A DNA stretch of 5,631 nucleotides, from NCBI GenBank assembly GCA_002320935.1, contig DCLG01000095.1, forward strand, positions 34,489-40,119, given 5' to 3'. The notes below the pieces were generated by a model that ran no database searches, had not been told where the DNA came from, and saw only the letters and a list, made by a program, of their open reading frames with translations. Each line of letters opens with the position of its first letter. Position 1 is the stretch's first letter. A program made the position numbers and the translations under genes. Source of the stretch: Pedobacter sp. UBA1654 (GTDB taxonomy: Bacteria > Bacteroidota > Bacteroidia > Sphingobacteriales > Sphingobacteriaceae). Shown here piece after piece: positions 1 to 5,631 of the stretch.

Positions 1-1627
<1,627 letters not shown>

Positions 1628-1632
<5 letters not shown>

Positions 1633-1642
1633 TTATACCAGA
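1628..1642 (-). repeat. Short perfect inverted repeat over the ilvA stop codon
   Basis: TCTGGT and ACCAGA form a 6-base perfect inverted repeat around a 3-base ATA centre, spanning the last codons and the TAA of ilvA (1635-1633). As RNA it could form a small hairpin at the very end of the reading frame. It is not followed by a T-run on the minus strand, so it does not look like a standard intrinsic terminator, and a repeat this short can arise by chance. Confidence 0.35.
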
Positions 1643-2883
1643 TATTCAAATAAGGTTTGATCTTTATTCAGCTCTATAGTTTCAAATTTGAATTCAGCCA
1701 TACGTTGTAAAAGCAGGGGATAATCACTGCTTTCCTTGAGTTCTATGCCCACCAGTGCCGGGCCGCTTTCCTTATTGGTCTTTTTGATAAATTCAAATCT
1801 GGTAATGTCATCATGTGGCCCAAGCACGTTGTTTACGAATAGCTTCAGGGCTCCAGGGCGTTGCGGAAAGCGTACAATGAAGTAATGTTTCAGGCCTTCG
1901 TAAAGCAGGGATTTTTCCTTGATCTCCTGCATGCGTTCGATATCATTGTTACCTCCGCTAATGATGCATACCACTTTTTTCGCTATAATCTGATCAGAAA
2001 TCTGATTTAGCGCAGCTACCGACAGCGCACCTGCTGGTTCAACAACAATTGCATCTTCATTATATAGTTTCAGGATGGTTGTACAGATCTTTCCTTCCGG
2101 TACAAGCAGCATGTCATCCAGTAGTTCACTGCAATATTGGTAGTTTAGTGTACCAACGCGTTTTACGGACGCGCCATCTACAAAGCGATCCACCTGCTCC
2201 AACGTTACGGGTCCGCCATGCTGCAGTGCATGTTTCATGGAGGGTGCACCTTCCGGCTCCACGCCGATCAGCTGAACAGCAGGGGCGATGTTCCTTAAGT
2301 AGCTGCTCACGCCGGAAGCCAGTCCGCCGCCACCAATCGGCATGACCACGTAGTCCACATCGGGTAGTTCTTCAAACAGTTCTACCCCCACTGTGCCCTG
2401 ACCTTCAATGATCTTTGGATTGTCGAATGGCGGAATAAAGGTCATGCCATGACGCTGCGTATAAACCAGCGCTTCGCGCATAGAATCATCAAAAGTGTCA
2501 CCAACGAGTACGATCTCGATGTGGCCGTTACCAAACATTTCGGTCTGTTTCACCTTCTGCTTGGGTGTAATCTCTGGCATAAAGATCACACCTTTGATGT
2601 TCAGCTTCTTACAGGAATAAGCAACGCCCTGGGCGTGGTTGCCAGCGCTGGCGCAAACAACCCCCCTGGAACGTTGATCATCCGCAAGCGTGGATATCAT
2701 GTTAAATGCGCCCCGGAGTTTATAGGAGCGCACGATCTGTAAATCTTCTCTCTTCAGGTAGACCTCAGCCTGGTATTTCAGCGATAGTCCGGCATTGTAC
2801 TCCAATGGCGTACGGCGTACGGTGCCATGGATCCTGGCTGCTGCAGCCAGGAAATCCAGTTCTATGTTTTTGGTCTCGTTCAT
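1633..2883 (-). CDS. ilvA: Threonine ammonia-lyase (threonine dehydratase), biosynthetic type with ACT-like domain
   Basis: Cytoplasmic PLP enzyme that deaminates L-threonine to 2-ketobutyrate and ammonia, the first committed step to isoleucine. The 416 residues cover a complete fold-type II PLP domain (about 1-325) and one C-terminal ACT-like regulatory domain (about 334-416, beginning YFIVRFPQRPGALKLF). The PLP-binding lysine is K55 in SYKLRGA. SAGNHAQG at 79-86 should bind the substrate carboxylate, GGGG at 184-187 the cofactor phosphate, and SGGN at 309-312 contains the serine expected near the pyridine nitrogen. The protein is shorter than the two-ACT-like-domain enterobacterial enzyme (about 514 residues) and agrees with the roughly 400-420 residue form common in Bacteroidota and Firmicutes. 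Isoleucine feedback through the ACT-like domain is expected from the family, not shown here. The regulatory domain argues against a catabolic TdcB or a serine dehydratase. It starts 2 bases after the leuA stop, so it is almost certainly co-transcribed and probably translationally coupled. Confidence 0.95.
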   Translation of the reverse strand: MNETKNIELDFLAAAARIHGTVRRTPLEYNAGLSLKYQAEVYLKREDLQIVRSYKLRGAFNMISTLADDQRSRGVVCASAGNHAQGVAYSCKKLNIKGVIFMPEITPKQKVKQTEMFGNGHIEIVLVGDTFDDSMREALVYTQRHGMTFIPPFDNPKIIEGQGTVGVELFEELPDVDYVVMPIGGGGLASGVSSYLRNIAPAVQLIGVEPEGAPSMKHALQHGGPVTLEQVDRFVDGASVKRVGTLNYQYCSELLDDMLLVPEGKICTTILKLYNEDAIVVEPAGALSVAALNQISDQIIAKKVVCIISGGNNDIERMQEIKEKSLLYEGLKHYFIVRFPQRPGALKLFVNNVLGPHDDITRFEFIKKTNKESGPALVGIELKESSDYPLLLQRMAEFKFETIELNKDQTLFEYLV

Positions 2884-2885
2884 GA

Positions 2886-4394
2886 TTATAGAAATTTGTT
2901 TACGGCATCCAGGTAAGCATTTGCAGATGCCTGCACGATGTCTGTGTTAAAACCATAGCCCAGGTAAGACTTGCCATTATAAGCGATACGCATATTTACC
3001 TTGCTCACGTCGTCACTTCCGCCGTGCATCGCCTGTATATTGAACTCTTTCAACTCTACGGCTTTTCCGATAATGCTTTCTATTGCTTTTATGGTCGCGT
3101 TAACCGGACCATTACCCCGGGCAAGTGCTTCATGTTCCTGACCTTCATATTCTAACTTTACAGTCGCAGTCGGGCTTAGTGGGTCACCACACAAAACCTG
3201 TAGTAACTTCAATTTGTAACCATTTTTAAAGGGATCTTCTTTCCCGTCACTCATCAACAGCAGCAAATCATCGTCGCTAATATGCTTTTTCTCATCGGCC
3301 ATGGTGAGGAAGGCTTCGTAAACCTGATCCAGATTGATACGCTCGATTTCATAACCTAGTCGTTCCAGATGATGTTTCAATGCATGGCGACCGCTGCGGG
3401 CTGTTAAAATGATATCTGATTTATCAATGCCTACATCCTCAGGATTGATGATCTCATAGTTTTCGCGGTGTTTCAAGAAACCATCCTGGTGAATACCCGA
3501 GCTGTGTGCGAAGGCATTCTGACCAATAATCGCTTTGTTTGGTTGTACCGGCATGCGCATCATCCGGCTTACCATATTGCTGATCTGAAAGAAATGTTTG
3601 CTGTTAATGTTGGTATGCAGGTTAAGTGCATGATGCGTTTTCAGGATCATGGTCACCTCTTCCAGCGCTGTATTTCCTGCACGTTCACCAATACCGTTAA
3701 TGGTGCATTCTACCTGCCTCGCGCCATTTACAATGCCTGCAAGGGTGTTTGCAGTAGCAAGGCCCAGGTCATTGTGGCAGTGTACAGAAATAATTGCCTG
3801 ATCAATGTTGGACACATGTTCTTTCAAATACTTGATCTTTGCCCCATACTGATCCGGAAGGCAGTAGCCATTCGTATCTGGAATGTTCACTACAGTTGCA
3901 CCTGCTGCGATAACGGCTTCAACCATGCGGGCGAGGTACTCATTGTCTGCACGACCGGCATCTTCTGCATAAAATTCGATGTCTTCCACAAAACCTTTCG
4001 CATACTTTACCGCTTCAACAGCACGTTCCAGGATTTCTTCCCTGGTGCTGTTGAATTTGTACTTTATGTGCATGTCCGAAGAACCGATACCGGTATGAAT
4101 CCTTGGACGTTTTGCATATTGCAGTGAAGCTACTGCCGCGTCAATATCCTTTTTGTTTGCGCGTGTAAGTGCACAAATGATTGGTTCAGACACTGCTTTT
4201 GATAGCTCAACAACACTTTGGAAGTCGCCCGGACTGGAAATTGGGAAACCTGCCTCAATCACATCAACACCCAGCGCCTCCAGTGCTTTTGCAATCTCCA
4301 CCTTTTCTGCGGTTGCAAGCTGACAGCCTGGAACCTGTTCTCCATCTCTAAGGGTGGTGTCAAAAACGTATACTCTGTTCGGATCGTGTAACAT
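2886..4394 (-). CDS. leuA: 2-isopropylmalate synthase
   Basis: Cytoplasmic enzyme condensing acetyl-CoA with 2-ketoisovalerate to give 2-isopropylmalate, the first committed step of leucine synthesis. It has 502 residues, close to the usual 500-525 of the full-length form. The N-terminal DRE-TIM barrel (about 7-275) carries DTTLRDGEQ at 12-20, EDAGR at 144-148, HCHNDLGLA at 205-213 and NGIGERAGN at 233-241. D12, H205, H207 and N241 are the expected divalent-metal ligands. A linker region follows, with [18 protein letters not shown] at 298-315 and ARSGRHAL at 332-339. The C-terminal leucine-binding allosteric domain (about 390-502) is present, including GNGPVNAT at 427-434 and a final [17 protein letters not shown]. 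That points to a leucine-feedback-regulated enzyme. Citramalate synthase or homocitrate synthase are alternatives from the same superfamily, but the motifs and position beside leuB favour LeuA. The gap to leuB is 11 bases and to ilvA 2 bases. The ATG at 4394 lies 11 codons before the first catalytic motif, the normal distance. Confidence 0.95.
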   Translation of the reverse strand: MLHDPNRVYVFDTTLRDGEQVPGCQLATAEKVEIAKALEALGVDVIEAGFPISSPGDFQSVVELSKAVSEPIICALTRANKKDIDAAVASLQYAKRPRIHTGIGSSDMHIKYKFNSTREEILERAVEAVKYAKGFVEDIEFYAEDAGRADNEYLARMVEAVIAAGATVVNIPDTNGYCLPDQYGAKIKYLKEHVSNIDQAIISVHCHNDLGLATANTLAGIVNGARQVECTINGIGERAGNTALEEVTMILKTHHALNLHTNINSKHFFQISNMVSRMMRMPVQPNKAIIGQNAFAHSSGIHQDGFLKHRENYEIINPEDVGIDKSDIILTARSGRHALKHHLERLGYEIERINLDQVYEAFLTMADEKKHISDDDLLLLMSDGKEDPFKNGYKLKLLQVLCGDPLSPTATVKLEYEGQEHEALARGNGPVNATIKAIESIIGKAVELKEFNIQAMHGGSDDVSKVNMRIAYNGKSYLGYGFNTDIVQASANAYLDAVNKFL

Positions 4395-4405
4395 AAATTA
4401 TGTGA

Positions 4406-5494
4406 TTAAGAAAGTGAGTGTTGATCAATGAATTTTAAAATAAGCTTGCCCATATCCTGCGTACCAAGCACCTTGTAAGGACTTGTGCTGCCATCAGCGA
4501 TGTCATTGGTCCTGAACCCTTCGGCAAGCACCTGGTTTACAACATCAATGATGAGCTTGGATTCTTCTTTAAGTCCGAAAGAGATGTCGAGCATCAACGC
4601 CACGGATAGGATGGAAGCTAGTGGATTCGCAAGGTCCTTACCGGCAATGTCATGCGCGGAACCATGGATGGGCTCAAAGAATCCAGTACCATCGCCAATG
4701 GAGGCTGAAGCCAACATACCCATTGAACCTGCAATCTGCGAAGCTTCGTCAGTAAGGATATCACCAAAAAGATTTGCGGTAAGCACCACATCGAAACGCT
4801 TTGGATCTTTGATCAGCTGCATGGCCGCATTGTCGATAAACATGTGTTCTGTTTCCACCTCAGGGTAGTTTTTACTGACCTGCTGTACGGTCTCGCGCCA
4901 CAGTCTGGAGCTTTCCAGTACATTGGCCTTATCCACAGAGCAGAGTCGCTTGCTGCGGGTCATAGCTGCTTCAAATGCTTTGTGTGCAATGCGTTCAATT
5001 TCATATCGCTGATACACCATCAGGTCTGATGCGGTGTGGCCATCTTTAGAGCGTTTTTTCTCACCAAAGTAGACATCGCCAGTGAGTTCCCTGAAGAACA
5101 GGATATCTGTTCCTTTTAAAATGCTTGGCTTTATGCTGGAAGCATCCAATAACTCGTCAAAAAGTAAGATTGGTCTCAAGTTGGCATAGAGCCCCAGTTC
5201 TTTTCTGATTTTTAGCAGGCCTTGCTCCGGGCGAACTTTCGCCGAAGGGTCGTTATCATATTTTGCATGCCCAACAGCACCAAAAAGAATGGCATCGCTC
5301 TGTTGTGCTTTTTGTAGTGTCTCGTCTGGTAGTGGATTTCCAGTCGCTTCAATGGCAACATGGCCCATCAAAGCTTCCTGGAAACTGAAGTCATGGCCAT
5401 ACACTTCAGCGATCTTTTCTAAAACTGCTTTGCCCCAGGTGGTAACCTCAGGACCAATCCCATCTCCGGGTATGACCAATATGTTTTTTTTCAT
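4406..5494 (-). CDS. leuB: 3-isopropylmalate dehydrogenase
   Basis: Cytoplasmic NAD-dependent enzyme that oxidises and decarboxylates (2R,3S)-3-isopropylmalate to 2-ketoisocaproate, the last leucine-specific step before transamination. Its 362 residues match the usual 350-370. The beta-decarboxylating dehydrogenase fold is clear: IPGDGIGPEV at 8-17, the substrate loop RPEQGLLKIRKEL at 88-100, NLRP at 105-108, FRELTGDVYFG at 134-144, VDKANVLESSRLWR at 187-200, and ANLFGDILTDEASQIAGSMGM at 240-260. Expected substrate and metal residues are R97, R107, R135, Y142, K189, D221, D245 and D249. EPIHGSAHDIAGKDLANP at 274-291 is the NAD-binding loop, and the hydrophobic substrate-loop pattern (EQGLLKIR) favours LeuB over isocitrate or tartrate dehydrogenases. 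The first codons (ATG AAA AAA AAC) contain eight consecutive A bases. The ATG overlaps the stop of the upstream gene in ATGA, which supports this start and coupled translation. No Shine-Dalgarno sequence is present; the upstream stretch is A-rich (AGAAAAAGA), as is usual in Bacteroidota. Confidence 0.96.
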   Translation of the reverse strand: MKKNILVIPGDGIGPEVTTWGKAVLEKIAEVYGHDFSFQEALMGHVAIEATGNPLPDETLQKAQQSDAILFGAVGHAKYDNDPSAKVRPEQGLLKIRKELGLYANLRPILLFDELLDASSIKPSILKGTDILFFRELTGDVYFGEKKRSKDGHTASDLMVYQRYEIERIAHKAFEAAMTRSKRLCSVDKANVLESSRLWRETVQQVSKNYPEVETEHMFIDNAAMQLIKDPKRFDVVLTANLFGDILTDEASQIAGSMGMLASASIGDGTGFFEPIHGSAHDIAGKDLANPLASILSVALMLDISFGLKEESKLIIDVVNQVLAEGFRTNDIADGSTSPYKVLGTQDMGKLILKFIDQHSLS

Positions 5495-5631
5495 GTGTAT
5501 TCTTTTTCTAAAATGGATTGATTACGAACCGCAATGCCGTTTTCAAGCATCAGCTCATGGCTTAAAAAATCCGGTAACGCATGCTCAAAATGATTGACAT
5601 AAATGAGGCTGCGATTCGTGTTACATAACAA
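5491..5631 (-). CDS. Unidentified protein, C-terminal 46 residues only (5' end beyond window)
   Basis: One minus-strand frame stays open from the right edge to TGA at 5493-5491, while the other two minus-strand frames contain stops. The visible 46 residues contain SLIYVNHFEHALPDFL (positions 8-23 of the fragment) and end in NQSILEKEYT. The tail is acidic and polar, with no membrane segment or cysteine motif. The TGA overlaps the leuB ATG by the four bases ATGA, an arrangement typical of translationally coupled operon genes and good support that the frame is real. The tail does not resemble the end of LeuD or LeuC that one might expect just upstream of leuB, and I do not recognise the family. 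Only its position suggests a link to leucine or branched-chain amino acid synthesis. Confidence 0.65.
   Translation of the reverse strand: MLCNTNRSLIYVNHFEHALPDFLSHELMLENGIAVRNQSILEKEYT

Noticed and set aside
2049..2742. Two plus-strand open frames (2049-2345 and 2449-2742) opposite ilvA
   Set aside because: Both are antisense to well-conserved ilvA catalytic motifs, and neither has a recognisable domain.
3468..4127. Long plus-strand open frame of 219 codons opposite leuA
   Set aside because: It lies wholly antisense to a leuA that has all its family motifs, and its translation has no recognisable domain and a rich cysteine/histidine composition typical of a shadow frame.
4485..5597. Plus-strand open frames opposite leuB (4485-4868, 4844-5029, 5289-5597)
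   Set aside because: They are antisense to the complete leuB gene; their translations are low in recognisable structure and they overlap each other or the neighbouring coupled gene.
5495..5631. Possible leader peptide or attenuator upstream of leuB
   Set aside because: The region is an open coding frame running off the window. It shows no run of leucine, isoleucine or valine codons and no hairpin with a T-run, so the operon's regulatory leader, if any, lies elsewhere.

Overview
The window reads as ordinary chromosomal DNA of a Bacteroidota bacterium, probably of the Sphingobacteriia/Pedobacter type. The reasons are a SusB-like family GH97 glycosidase with a secretion signal, A-rich gene starts without Shine-Dalgarno sequences, a candidate Bacteroidota-type promoter (a TAnnTTTG -7 box), and the gene order leuB-leuA-ilvA. 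The genus placement is inference from general appearance, not from a database search. All supported genes lie on the minus strand, so transcription runs from high to low coordinates.

Layout from 5' to 3' on the minus strand. (1) 5631-5491: the last 46 codons of a gene I do not recognise; its stop codon overlaps the start of the next gene in an ATGA. (2) 5494-4406: leuB, 3-isopropylmalate dehydrogenase. (3) 4394-2886: leuA, 2-isopropylmalate synthase, 11 bases after leuB. (4) 2883-1633: ilvA, threonine ammonia-lyase with a short ACT-like regulatory domain, 2 bases after leuA. (5) 1632-1531: a 102-base spacer, the only real intergenic region, with a candidate promoter. (6) 1530-1: the first 510 codons of a GH97 alpha-glucosidase-like enzyme, cut by the left edge.

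The first four genes look like the distal part of a branched-chain amino acid operon. LeuA condenses acetyl-CoA with 2-ketoisovalerate and LeuB oxidises 3-isopropylmalate on the way to leucine. IlvA makes 2-ketobutyrate from threonine to start isoleucine synthesis. The other pathway genes (leuC, leuD, ilvB/N, ilvC, ilvD) and the operon promoter are not visible and may lie beyond the right edge. The GH97 gene belongs to carbohydrate use (maltose/starch or related alpha-glucosides) and appears to be a separate transcription unit.

I found no RNA genes, mobile elements, CRISPR arrays or convincing novel system. The points most worth a second look are the unidentified gene fragment translationally coupled to leuB, and the enzyme class and genomic context of the GH97 gene.
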